A stretch of DNA of 64,000 nucleotides, from positions 49,958 to 113,957 of the forward strand of contig JAUYQP010000030.1 of the NCBI GenBank assembly GCA_030697205.1. The letters run 5' to 3'. Each line of letters begins with the position of its first letter. Within the stretch, counting starts at the first letter, position 1. Position numbers and translations under genes: made by a program. Origin of the DNA: Mycobacteriales bacterium. GTDB lineage: Bacteria > Actinomycetota > Actinomycetes > Mycobacteriales > SCTD01. Below, piece after piece: positions 34,098-42,031 of this stretch. The notes beneath the pieces were generated by a model, which saw only the letters and a list, made by a program, of their open reading frames with translations, did no database searches and was not told the DNA's origin.

Positions 34098-34610
34098 ATG
34101 TCGAAGAACTCGAAGGCCCGCAGCCTCACCGTTGTCGCCGCTACTGGCGCAGCCGTCGTGATGGCAACCGGCATCGGCTATGCCTTCTGGTCCGCATCCG
34201 GGACTGGCGTCGGATCTGCTGCGGCGGGGACTGTCGTGCCGGTGACCGCCAACGTCACCACGGTGCAGAGCAGCGCGACGCTGCTCTACCCCGGTGTCAG
34301 CGTCCCCGCGACCATCAACGTCCACAACCCGAACCCCGTAGCCGTGAAGGTCACCGGCTACACGCTTGCGACCGCGACCCAGCCAACTGGTGTCAGCAAC
34401 CCCTCGAACGCCTCCTGCACCGTGACGAGCGCGCTGGTCAGTGCGGCAACTGCCACTGCCTCGGGCCTGAACGTGAGCATCCCGGCCAACAGCGATATCA
34501 CGATCACCCCTGCCGGCAACCTAATCACCATGGGCGCCAACTCTGACAGCGGATGCCAGGGTGCCACCTTCACGTTCAGCGGCGTGACAGTCGTCGCCCA
34601 GGTCGGCTAG
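34098..34610 (+). CDS. Exported SipW-type-signal protein 3
   Basis: A 170-residue exported protein. Signal helix followed by YAFWSASGTGVGSAAAGT, then a beta-rich domain with Cys in NASCTVTSAL and GCQGATFTFSGV. ATG 34098 is chosen because GGAAG lies 6 nt upstream; ATG 34092 is directly against that site, and the longer frame from 34020 has no signal. Asn/Thr-rich and codon-relaxed compared with housekeeping genes here. It is probably a surface or matrix component; the function is unknown. Confidence 0.72.
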   Translation: MSKNSKARSLTVVAATGAAVVMATGIGYAFWSASGTGVGSAAAGTVVPVTANVTTVQSSATLLYPGVSVPATINVHNPNPVAVKVTGYTLATATQPTGVSNPSNASCTVTSALVSAATATASGLNVSIPANSDITITPAGNLITMGANSDSGCQGATFTFSGVTVVAQVG

Positions 34611-34653
34611 ATCAACCAACGTCCCCGCCACCACTCACGAGAACAGGTCTGAG

Positions 34654-35127
34654 ATGCTCCTCCGCCGCCTGCTCCTTCCGATCGGCACGCTCGTGCTGGT
34701 TGCGAGCGCGCCCGGCCTGGCTGCGGCCGCGTGGAGCGCTTCGGGGTCGGGGTCGGCGGCGGCAACGGCGGCGACGCTCACTGCCCCGACCGGGGTGAAC
34801 ATCACGGCCTGCTCGACCACGAACAAGTCGTCGAGCATCATGACGGGCACAGTCACGATGAGCTGGACAGTCAGTGCCGGGCCGAATGTGACAGGGCAGC
34901 GGACGTACATCGGGAGCGGTTCGCCGACCCCCACCTACACCCAGAACGGCACGGCGATCGCGAACAACACCACCGCGACACGTGTGCTTTCGTTCAGCCT
35001 CGGCGCCGGCACGTACCGCGTGGGTGTGACGGGCACTCGAACCAACTGGGTGAGCACTGTCGCTGGCTCCAATGACAGCTTCACGGTGACGACCTCTGGC
35101 TCGAACGGATCCTGCTCCAACACCTGA
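34654..35127 (+). CDS. Exported SipW-type-signal protein 4
   Basis: A 157-residue exported protein, MLLRRLLLPIGTLVLVASAP then AAAWSASGSGSAAAT, the same Trp/Ser-Gly segment as genes 1 and 3. The mature domain looks like a fibronectin-type or Ig-like sheet (TMSWTVSAGPNVTGQRTYIG) with Cys near its start and end (ITACSTTNK, NGSCSNT), consistent with one disulfide. It is last of the cluster, 43 nt after gene 3, and converges on the ABC-F gene. Confidence 0.7.
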   Translation: MLLRRLLLPIGTLVLVASAPGLAAAAWSASGSGSAAATAATLTAPTGVNITACSTTNKSSSIMTGTVTMSWTVSAGPNVTGQRTYIGSGSPTPTYTQNGTAIANNTTATRVLSFSLGAGTYRVGVTGTRTNWVSTVAGSNDSFTVTTSGSNGSCSNT

Positions 35128-35201
35128 GCGGTGCGCGCCGCCGTCCGTTGGTGCTACTGGCACAGGAAGGCAGTTCGGCCATCAGGGATGTTGGGATGCA
35201 G

Positions 35202-36815
35202 TTACAACGCGAGTAGTCGATCCACGTTGACTGCATCGAGTAGGCGGCGGTCGTGGGTGACCAGCACAAGGGTCCCCTCGTAAGCATCTAGCGCTGACTC
35301 GAGCTGCTCGATCGCCGGCAGGTCGAGGTGGTTGGTGGGTTCGTCGAGCACCAGCAGATTGACGCCGATCGCCTGCAGTAGGGCCAACGAGGCCCGAGTC
35401 CGCTCGCCAGGCGACAGCGAGGACCCGGGACGGTTCACGTGGTCACCGCGCAGACCGAACTTCGCGAGCAGGGTGCGGACCTCGCCGGCCGGCCACTCGG
35501 TGCGGGCCTCGACCACCTCGACGACCGTTGACGATCCGGCAAAAGCAGAGCGCGCCTGGTCGATCTCGCCGAGGCGGACGCCCGAGCCCAGGGTCTGGGC
35601 GCCGGAGACGAGAGGGAGTCGGCCGAGCAGCGCCTCGAGCAGGGTGGTCTTGCCGGAGCCGTTGGGGCCCACGAGCGCGACGCGGTCGCCGTAGGCGATC
35701 TGCAGTGAGATCGGCCCGAGGGTGAAGGTGCCGCGCTGGACGACGGCGTCGGAGAGGACCGCGACGATGTCGCCGGAGCGGGGCGCGGCGGCGATCGACA
35801 TCTGCAGCTGCCACTCCTTGCGGGGCTCGTCGACCTCGTCGAGGCGGTTGAGCTGCGACTCGATGCCGCGCACGCGCGACGCGGCGTGCGTGGCCGCCTC
35901 GATGCGAGCGCCCCGCGCGGCCCGGTCGTTGTCGGGGCGCTTGCGCTTGGCGCGCAGCGCACCGCGGACAGACTGCTCGCGCTGCTTCTGGGCCTGGGTG
36001 ACGAGGGAGGCGCGCTTGTCGTCGTACTCCTCGTAGGCCTCCCGGGCCTGCTGGCGGGCGAGCGCGCGCATGTCGAGGTAGGCGTCCCAGCCGCCGTTGT
36101 AGAGGCGCGCGGTGCGCAGCGGCCCGTCGATGTCGAGGACGGAGGTGATGGTGCGCGAGAGGAACTCGCGGTCGTGCGACACCACCACGAGACCGGCCGA
36201 CAGACCGAGGACGAAGGACTCGAGCTGCTCCAGTCCCGCGAAGTCGAGATCGTTGGTCGGCTCGTCGAGCAGGAAGACGTCGAAGCGCGACAGCAGGATG
36301 GAGGCGAGTGACGCGCGGGCGGCCTGGCCACCGGACAGCGTCGTCATCTCGGCCGCGAGCAGCGCGGGGGACAGGCCGATGTCGGCGCAGACCTCCTCGG
36401 CGCGCACCTCGAGGTCGGCGCCGCCGAGGTCGAGCCAGCGCTCGAGCGCGGTGGAGTAGGCGTCGTCGGCTCCCGCGGCCCCCACCGTCAGCGCCTCGGT
36501 CGCGGCATCCAGCGCGGCCTGCGCCGCCGTCACCCCCGTGCGGCGCAGCAGGAACGCCGACACGGTCTCGCCTGGGAGGCGCTCCGGCTCCTGGGGGAGC
36601 AGCCCGACGTTGGCGGTCGGCGGCGCGAGCGCGAGCGTCCCCGAGTCAGGCGTCAAAGCGCCGGACAGGCACGCCAGCAGCGTGGACTTGCCGACACCGT
36701 TGGGCCCGACGACGCCGATGCGGCTCCCGGGCGCGACGGTGAGCGAGATCCCGGCGAGCACGAGCAGAGGACCGCGTACGACGGTGACGTCGCTCGCGAC
36801 GAGGGTGGCGGACAC
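35202..36815 (-). CDS. ABC-F family ATPase (ribosome-associated)
   Basis: A 537-residue protein with two ABC ATPase domains and no membrane segment. Walker A motifs are GPNGVGKST (37-45) and GPNGSGKTT; signature motifs are LSGGQAARASLA and LSPGERTRASLALL; Walker B motifs end in LLDEPTNDLD and VLDEPTNHLD. A basic helical linker between the domains (RAKRKRPDNDRAARGAR) is the ribosomal E-site contact region of ABC-F proteins. It may be a translation factor or antibiotic-resistance ABC-F; sequence alone does not decide. GTG 36815 follows TAGCGT (36824-36829) by 8 nt. Confidence 0.92.
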   Translation of the reverse strand: MSATLVASDVTVVRGPLLVLAGISLTVAPGSRIGVVGPNGVGKSTLLACLSGALTPDSGTLALAPPTANVGLLPQEPERLPGETVSAFLLRRTGVTAAQAALDAATEALTVGAAGADDAYSTALERWLDLGGADLEVRAEEVCADIGLSPALLAAEMTTLSGGQAARASLASILLSRFDVFLLDEPTNDLDFAGLEQLESFVLGLSAGLVVVSHDREFLSRTITSVLDIDGPLRTARLYNGGWDAYLDMRALARQQAREAYEEYDDKRASLVTQAQKQREQSVRGALRAKRKRPDNDRAARGARIEAATHAASRVRGIESQLNRLDEVDEPRKEWQLQMSIAAAPRSGDIVAVLSDAVVQRGTFTLGPISLQIAYGDRVALVGPNGSGKTTLLEALLGRLPLVSGAQTLGSGVRLGEIDQARSAFAGSSTVVEVVEARTEWPAGEVRTLLAKFGLRGDHVNRPGSSLSPGERTRASLALLQAIGVNLLVLDEPTNHLDLPAIEQLESALDAYEGTLVLVTHDRRLLDAVNVDRLLAL

Positions 36816-36851
36816 GAGGCTCCACGCTAGTGGGGGAGCGCCACCGGGTTG

Positions 36852-37901
36852 TCAGCCGCGCAGGACGTCGGCGAGGTCGAAGCGGACCGGCCGGTCGAGC
36901 TGGTCGTAGGTGCACGACTCCGCCGTCCGGTCCGGGCGCCAGTGCTTGAACTGCGCGGTGTGGCGGAAGCGGGTGCCCTCCATCGCGTCGTAGCCGACCT
37001 CGGCGACGAGCTCGGGGCGCAGCGGGACGAAGGACAGGTCCTTGCCGGAGTTCCACCGCGACCCTGCCGACTGGCCGGGGTTGCGCTCGGGGACGGCGTC
37101 GCCGACCCACGGGTGCGGACCGTCGGTGCGGAAGGGCTCGAGCTCGTCGATGAGCTCGGCCCGCCGGGCGGCCGTGAAGGACGCCGCGACGCCGACGTGC
37201 TGCAGGGCGCCGGCGTCGTCGTAGAGACCGAGCACCAGCGACCCCACGACCGGACCCGACTTGTGCAGCCGGTAGCCCGCAACGACGACGTCGCAGGTCC
37301 GCGCGTGCTTGACCTTGAGCATCACGCGCTTGTCCTGCTGGTAGGTCTGGGCGACCGGCTTGGCCATCACCCCGTCGAGCCCCGCGCCCTCGAAGACCTT
37401 GAACCACTCACCCGCGACGGCAGGGTCTGCGGTGACCGGCGTGAGGTGCACCGGCGGCTGCGCTCCCGCCAGTGCCTGCTCGAGCAGCACCCGTCGCTCC
37501 GCCTGCGGCCGACCGGTCAGGTCGTCGTCGCCGAGCGCGACCAGGTCGAAGGCGATGAAGCTGGCCGGGGTCGTCTCGGCCAGCATCCGCACCCGGCTGT
37601 CGGCGGGGTGGACGCGCTGCAGCAGGGTCACGAAGTCGAGGCCCTTGCCTGACACGATGACGATCTCGCCGTCGACGACGCACCGCTGTGGCAGTTGGGC
37701 CTTGAGAGCCTCGACGACCTCGGGGAAGTAGCGGGTCAGCGGCTTCTCGTTGCGCGAGCCGAGCTCGACGGAGTCACCGTCGCGGAAGACGATGCAGCGG
37801 AAGCCGTCCCACTTCGGCTCGTAGAGGTAGTCGCCCTCGGGTACGTCCGGCACCGACTTCGCGAGCATCGGCTTCACCGGCGGCATGACAGGCAGCTGCA
37901 T
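36852..37901 (-). CDS. ligC: ATP-dependent DNA ligase (LigC type)
   Basis: A 349-residue nucleotidyltransferase ligase that seals nicks using ATP. The adenylation motif I is EPKWDGFR with K30; the downstream motifs VDGEIVIV (motif III region) and DGVMAKP (motif IV) and an OB-fold C-domain are visible. Size and lack of other domains match LigC rather than multi-domain LigD. ATG 37901 has GGGAGGA about 9 nt upstream. It probably works with the separate LigD-type polymerase at 26633 in end joining or base-excision gap repair. Confidence 0.92.
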   Translation of the reverse strand: MQLPVMPPVKPMLAKSVPDVPEGDYLYEPKWDGFRCIVFRDGDSVELGSRNEKPLTRYFPEVVEALKAQLPQRCVVDGEIVIVSGKGLDFVTLLQRVHPADSRVRMLAETTPASFIAFDLVALGDDDLTGRPQAERRVLLEQALAGAQPPVHLTPVTADPAVAGEWFKVFEGAGLDGVMAKPVAQTYQQDKRVMLKVKHARTCDVVVAGYRLHKSGPVVGSLVLGLYDDAGALQHVGVAASFTAARRAELIDELEPFRTDGPHPWVGDAVPERNPGQSAGSRWNSGKDLSFVPLRPELVAEVGYDAMEGTRFRHTAQFKHWRPDRTAESCTYDQLDRPVRFDLADVLRG

Positions 37902-37992
37902 CGGCCCATCCTCCCGCACGTCCACACACGTGCGGTGCCTGACGTCGACCCCTCGACGGCCATACCCGTTGTCGCAACCACTGGAGGTGGTC

Positions 37993-38238
37993 ATGGCCAT
38001 CACTGCGAGCGTCGCGCGGAAGTCCCTCATCTCGCTGATCGAGCAGGTCAACGACGACCACGTACCTGTGGAGATCCTGTCCAAGTGCGGCAGCGCCGTC
38101 CTCATGTCCCTCGAGGACTACCAGGCCCTGCAGGAGACTGCGCACCTGCTGCGCGTCCCGGCGAACGCGCGTCGGCTGCTCGAAAGCCTGGCCCAGGCCC
38201 AGTCCGGTCGCCGCGAGGACTGCGAGCTCGATCGCTGA
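37993..38238 (+). CDS. Phd/YefM-type antitoxin without an adjacent toxin
   Basis: An 81-residue antitoxin: ASVARKSLISLIEQVNDDHVPVEI followed by AVLMSLEDYQALQETAHLLR and PANARRLLESLAQA, all close to YefM. YoeB/RelE toxin genes normally follow directly, but here the next gene (2 bp away) is a cupin on the other strand. GGAGGTGG precedes the ATG. It may be an orphan, an immunity remnant or a regulator. Family call is secure; the role is inferred. Confidence 0.88.
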   Translation: MAITASVARKSLISLIEQVNDDHVPVEILSKCGSAVLMSLEDYQALQETAHLLRVPANARRLLESLAQAQSGRREDCELDR

Positions 38239-38240
38239 GA

Positions 38241-38609
38241 TCAGGCCGGGGCGAAGAGCTTCTGGGCGTGCTCGCTGAAGGCGCGCATCTCGGCGACCGG
38301 CCCGATCTCGAGGAAGACGCAGGCCTCCGACGTGGTGCCGGTGTGACCGGCCGGCCAGTGGTAGACCTCGCCGGCCCGCGCGGTCTCGAGCGAGCCGTCG
38401 GCGTGCTCAATGGTGATGGAGCCCTCGAGCACGATGCCCCAGTGCGGGCTCGGACAGCGGTCGCCGGGCAGGCCCTGCAGGACCGGTCCCATGTCGGTGC
38501 CGGCGGGCAGGCGCACGTGGCGGATCGCCATCGCACCCATCTCGGCGTACCTCGTCTCGAGCTCGCCCTGCGCGACCTCGACGGGGAGCTCGCTGATCGG
38601 TGTGGCCAT
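38241..38609 (-). CDS. Cupin-domain protein
   Basis: A 122-residue single cupin barrel: HWGIVLEGSITIEHADGS (motif 1 region) and AGEVYHWPAGHTG (motif 2 region), with His residues that could bind a metal. The substrate is unknown. ATG 38609 lies 4 bp downstream of the VOC stop with a GAGAGGA site inside the VOC 3' end, so it is co-transcribed with that VOC gene under the promoter next to padR. Confidence 0.82.
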   Translation of the reverse strand: MATPISELPVEVAQGELETRYAEMGAMAIRHVRLPAGTDMGPVLQGLPGDRCPSPHWGIVLEGSITIEHADGSLETARAGEVYHWPAGHTGTTSEACVFLEIGPVAEMRAFSEHAQKLFAPA

Positions 38610-38613
38610 GACG

Positions 38614-39111
38614 TCAGTCCTCTCGTGAGAGCGCGCAGCCCGCTGCCGCGCGCCAGTGGTCGTCGTCCCCGGGGCCGATCCGTGCCGCCCCCTCCACGGC
38701 ACGGACCTGGTCCGGGGTGCGCACGGCGATGACGCAGAACTCGTTGCCGAACGGGTCCTGCATCACCGCCCAGTCGATGCGGGGCTGCTCGCCCGGGTAG
38801 GAGCCCGGCCGCGGGTAGAGCGCAGGAGGCTTCTTCAGCCGCCCGCCGATCGCCTCGACCTCGGCGATGGACGTCGACACCGAGCGCACCCAGATGTCGA
38901 TGTGGCCGCGGTTGGCCTCGGCCCCCTTGGTGGTCGACACCTTGTGCAGGATCAGCTCGTGGTCCCAGGGGTCGGGCCGGCCGAGGTAGGAGTAGCGCCC
39001 CGGGAAGACCGACGGGATGACCGCGAGCCCGGTGAGGGCGCTGTAGAAGGCCTCCGCGACCGCGAGGTCCTCGACGTCCACGACGCTGCACCGCAGCTTC
39101 CCGATCCCCAT
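38614..39111 (-). CDS. VOC-family protein divergent from padR
   Basis: A 165-residue glyoxalase-fold protein: MGIGKLRCSVVDVEDLAVAEAFYSALTGLA, then HIDIWVRSVSTS and AVMQDPFGNEFCVIAV. ATG 39111 is chosen because TAGTGT (39119-39124) precedes it by 7 nt; the frame extends to 39129 but would start inside the operator. It forms an operon with the cupin gene and is divergent from padR, so PadR probably controls it. The ligand is unknown. Confidence 0.85.
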   Translation of the reverse strand: MGIGKLRCSVVDVEDLAVAEAFYSALTGLAVIPSVFPGRYSYLGRPDPWDHELILHKVSTTKGAEANRGHIDIWVRSVSTSIAEVEAIGGRLKKPPALYPRPGSYPGEQPRIDWAVMQDPFGNEFCVIAVRTPDQVRAVEGAARIGPGDDDHWRAAAGCALSRED

Positions 39112-39118
39112 GTGGCGG

Positions 39119-39143
39119 ACACTACTCACATTGCGAGTAGTCT
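39119..39143. promoter_or_regulatory. Divergent leaderless promoters with inverted-repeat operator
   Basis: ACTACTC (39121-39127) and GAGTAGT (39135-39141) form a perfect inverted repeat with a 7-bp spacer. Each arm overlaps a -10 box: TAGTGT for the VOC gene (minus, 39119-39124) and TAGTCT for padR (plus, 39138-39143), each 7 nt before its start codon. PadR binding would block both promoters. Confidence 0.75.
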
Positions 39144-39150
39144 GACAAGG

Positions 39151-39825
39151 GTGAACGCCTCATCCGCCACCTACGGCGTCCTCGGCATGCTCGCCACCCG
39201 GCCCTGGACGGGCTACGAGCTCACCCAGCAGGTACGACGCAGCCTGCGCTTCGTGTGGCCCGTGTCCGAGGGGCACCTCTACCGCGAGCAGGGGCGGCTG
39301 GTGGAGCTCGGCTGGGCGACCGTCACCGAGGAGGCGGCCGGCAAGCGGTCGCGCAAGCGCTACGCCATCACCGACGCCGGGCGCGTTGCCCTCGCCGACT
39401 GGCTCGCGACGCCCCCGGAGGAGCCGCACCTGCAGGTCGAGGGCGTCCTGCGCGCCTTCTACGCCGACCACGGCACGGTCGCCGACCTCGAGCAGTCGCT
39501 GCGCGCGACCGCCGACGGTGCGCGGGCGATGCTCGACGACCTGCGCGCGATCGTGGGGGAGTACCTCGACGACGACGGTCCGCTCACGCTGCTCGAGTCA
39601 GGGCAGGGCGGTCCGGGTGACCGCCGCGAGTTCCACGGCCGACCGATGTACCCCGAGCGGCTGCCGGTCGTCGCCCTCGCCATCGACGCGACGACCCGTC
39701 TGCTGGCCGAGCTTGACGGCTTCTTCGCCGAGGCCGCGGACGAGGTGGCGTCGTGGGCTTCCACCCACGACGCCACCCTCGCTGCGACGACCCGGGCCCG
39801 GCTGGAGACCGTCCGGGACCGCTGA
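39151..39825 (+). CDS. PadR-family transcription regulator
   Basis: A 224-residue winged-helix regulator. The PadR domain (1-85) shows YGVLGMLATRPWTGYELTQQ, LYREQGRLVELGWATV and RYAITDAGRVAL; a C-terminal helical domain (about 90-224) would dimerise. GTG 39151 follows TAGTCT by 7 nt, removing a long non-native extension of the open frame. It sits divergent to the VOC-cupin operon with an inverted repeat across both -10 boxes, so it probably represses itself and that operon in response to a small molecule. Confidence 0.92.
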   Translation: MNASSATYGVLGMLATRPWTGYELTQQVRRSLRFVWPVSEGHLYREQGRLVELGWATVTEEAAGKRSRKRYAITDAGRVALADWLATPPEEPHLQVEGVLRAFYADHGTVADLEQSLRATADGARAMLDDLRAIVGEYLDDDGPLTLLESGQGGPGDRREFHGRPMYPERLPVVALAIDATTRLLAELDGFFAEAADEVASWASTHDATLAATTRARLETVRDR

Positions 39826-39828
39826 CGG

Positions 39829-41589
39829 CTAGCGCATCAGGTCCTCGACCTGGTCCCACGTCCGCACGCTGACCGGCCGACCGGTCGGCAGCGCCGGCGG
39901 GGGAGGGGTCGTCACGGGCAGCCCGCCGGGGCTGTTGCGCTCCAGCACCTCGAGCTCCATCTCGCCGGCGGGGATGCGGCCCTTCATCAGCAGCGTGCGC
40001 TGCGCGTCTGCGGTGTCGATGCCCACGACGTACGCCGTGACGTCGGCGTGGGTCGGCGTCAGATCGACGACGGTGTAGCCGTGGCGGGTCCAGTTCCACA
40101 GTCGCATGTGGGGGTTGAGCGCGAACTGCGTCGCCTCGATGGCCTCCTCGGCCCCGGGGGTCTCCTCGGCCGCGAAGAACAGACCGGTCGACGTGACGCC
40201 CGACGTCATGACCTCGAACGCGACCTTCTGACCGCCGACGAGACCCTCGGCGCCGTAGCTGTCCTGGACGAAGCCCCAGACGAAGGCGTGCATGTCGCCG
40301 GTGAGGATGAGGTTGCCCTTCGGTCGCGCGGCGAACGCGGCCACGATGGAGTCGCGCTCGTCGCGGTAGCCGTCCCAGGCGTCCATGTTGATGTAGGCGC
40401 GTGACGGGCCGGGCAGCATCGCGCCCCACGGCTGGAAGATGGTCTGGTTGCCGAGCACCCGCCAGGTCGCCTTCGACGCCCGGATCTGCGTGGCCAGCCA
40501 ATTGGCCTGGTCCTTGCCGAGCATCGTCGAGGTCTGCGACGCCGACGACGTGCCCTCGACGTTCTCCGCGCCGGTGTCCGGCTGGGCCTCGCGGTACCAC
40601 CGCCCGTCGACCATGAGCAGGTCGGCGAGGTCGCCGAGCCGCACCGCGCGGTAGAGGCGCCAGGAGGAGTGCGGGTCGGTCCCGGTACGGACGAGCTTCG
40701 CGCGCACCGGCATCCAGTCGAAGTACGCCGCGGCCGCCTCGAGGGCGTACTTCCGCATGAAGGCTGCGTCGTCACCGCGCGGGTGGCTGCCGCTGGCGTG
40801 CGCCTTCGCGTCGTAGTCGTAGTAGGGGTTGTTGACGATCTCGTGGTCGTCCCAGGTCGCGATGATGGTGTGCTGCTCCATCGCGCGCTGCAGGTCCGGG
40901 TCGCTGCGGTAGGAGCGGTGCACGGTGTAGCAGTCGGCGAGACTGCTCATGACGGTCGCGCCGCTGGGCAGCGCGACGTCGCGGCCGTTGGCGTTGCCGA
41001 CGTCGTTGCCCTCGTAGATGAAGTCGCCGACGTGGACGAGGTAGTCGAGCTTGTCGGTCATCGCGTGGCGGTAGGCGCCGTAGAACCCGGCGGCGAACTG
41101 TTGGCAGGAGAAGACGCCGAGCCGCAGGCTCTTCACATCCTGGCCGACGGCCGGCGCGGTGCGGGCCCGGCCCGTCCGCGATGCGACACCGCGGTAGACG
41201 AAGCGGAAGAAGTAGAAGCGGTTGGCCTTCAGCAGTCCGTCGACGTCGACCCGCACGGTGCCGTCGCGGTCCTTGCGGACGTCCTTGGCGGCGATGCTGC
41301 GGCGCAGCACGACCTTCTTCATCGCCGCGTCGGTCGCCACCTCGAGCACGAGGACGTCGCGACCGGTGATGCGCGCCGGGTCGACGCGGGTCCAGAGGAT
41401 CACGCCGCTCGCGGTCGGGTCACCCGAGGCGACGCTCTGCGGGAAGACCTTCCCGTCGTCGACCTTGCTGATGCGGGGTGCGCTGCCGAGCGGGCTGGAG
41501 GGCGTGGCGGCGAAGGCGCCGTCGAGCGCGACGCCGACACCGGCGGCGGTGGCGCCAAGCAGGAGTGAGCGACGGGAGATGCTGGGCAC
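39829..41589 (-). CDS. phoD: Secreted alkaline phosphatase/phosphodiesterase D (Tat)
   Basis: A 586-residue PhoD enzyme that releases phosphate from mono- and diesters outside the cell. The N-terminus (SRRSLLLGATAAG) is a Tat signal. The PhoD core shows QSVASGDPTASGVILWTR, HVGDFIYEGND, the metal-binding ATWDDHEIVNN and the late GDMHAFVWGF. GTG 41589 has GGAGGA 8 nt upstream. The upstream region holds GTTCACC-like repeats (41678-41738) resembling PHO boxes. It converges on padR with a 3-bp gap. Confidence 0.95.
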   Translation of the reverse strand: MPSISRRSLLLGATAAGVGVALDGAFAATPSSPLGSAPRISKVDDGKVFPQSVASGDPTASGVILWTRVDPARITGRDVLVLEVATDAAMKKVVLRRSIAAKDVRKDRDGTVRVDVDGLLKANRFYFFRFVYRGVASRTGRARTAPAVGQDVKSLRLGVFSCQQFAAGFYGAYRHAMTDKLDYLVHVGDFIYEGNDVGNANGRDVALPSGATVMSSLADCYTVHRSYRSDPDLQRAMEQHTIIATWDDHEIVNNPYYDYDAKAHASGSHPRGDDAAFMRKYALEAAAAYFDWMPVRAKLVRTGTDPHSSWRLYRAVRLGDLADLLMVDGRWYREAQPDTGAENVEGTSSASQTSTMLGKDQANWLATQIRASKATWRVLGNQTIFQPWGAMLPGPSRAYINMDAWDGYRDERDSIVAAFAARPKGNLILTGDMHAFVWGFVQDSYGAEGLVGGQKVAFEVMTSGVTSTGLFFAAEETPGAEEAIEATQFALNPHMRLWNWTRHGYTVVDLTPTHADVTAYVVGIDTADAQRTLLMKGRIPAGEMELEVLERNSPGGLPVTTPPPPALPTGRPVSVRTWDQVEDLMR

Positions 41590-41677
41590 GGGTGAGTCCT
41601 CCGGGACGTGGGACGAGACGGCTGTCCCGGTCCACGTTGGCGGCTCCGGCGGCCCTTCCCTGCCTCGCGGCGTCGTT

Positions 41678-41738
41678 GTTCACGCAACGCTCACCCGGGT
41701 CGTCGGGTGGCCGCCGTGCGTTCACCGTCGAGGTGAGC
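41678..41738. promoter_or_regulatory. Candidate PHO box upstream of phoD
   Basis: GTTCACG (41678-41684) and GCTCACC (41689-41695) are spaced 11 nt apart as PhoP direct-repeat units; GTTCACC (41720-41726) and inverted GGTGAGC (41732-41738) follow. They lie 90-150 bp before the phoD start, in the antisense orientation. A tentative call by resemblance to Streptomyces PHO boxes. Confidence 0.35.
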
Positions 41739-41768
41739 GCCCTCACAGCGGCGGGGCTGGAGGAGGCC

Positions 41769-42008
41769 TCAGCGCAGGGGTGCGAAGCGGCGTACGCCGG
41801 TCCCCTCCTCGGTGGTCACACCTGTCTCCGGGTCGACCCAGCCGGCGAAGTCCTCGAGGGTGCGCACCGCGAAGGGCGGGCCGTCGACGGGGTAGAGCGG
41901 CAGGTAGACGACTGTCGTGCGGTCGGCGTCGTTGGCGTCGTGGCCGAGGCCGAGCACGAGGTACTGCGGCCCCTTCCAGTGCTGGTAGGTCCCGGGGATC
42001 ACGTCCAT
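41769..42008 (-). CDS. DUF1653 family protein
   Basis: A 79-residue protein with the DUF1653 layout: IPGTYQHWKGPQYLVLGLGHDA, VVYLPLYP and FAVRTLEDFAGWVD. No function is known for the family. ATG 42008 lies 7 nt from a TAGGGT box (42021-42016 on the minus strand), so the mRNA is probably leaderless. It is divergent from the DoxX-like gene with only 23 bp between start codons. Confidence 0.88.
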   Translation of the reverse strand: MDVIPGTYQHWKGPQYLVLGLGHDANDADRTTVVYLPLYPVDGPPFAVRTLEDFAGWVDPETGVTTEEGTGVRRFAPLR

Positions 42009-42015
42009 GCCCGCG

Positions 42016-42025
42016 ACCCTAGGGT
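42016..42025. promoter_or_regulatory. Palindromic shared -10 element ACCCTAGGGT
   Basis: The 10-bp perfect palindrome provides TAGGGT to each strand: 42020-42025 for the DoxX gene (6 nt to GTG 42032) and 42021-42016 for the DUF1653 gene (7 nt to ATG 42008). Both genes are predicted leaderless and their -10 boxes overlap by 2 bp. Confidence 0.7.
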
Positions 42026-42031
42026 GATCAC

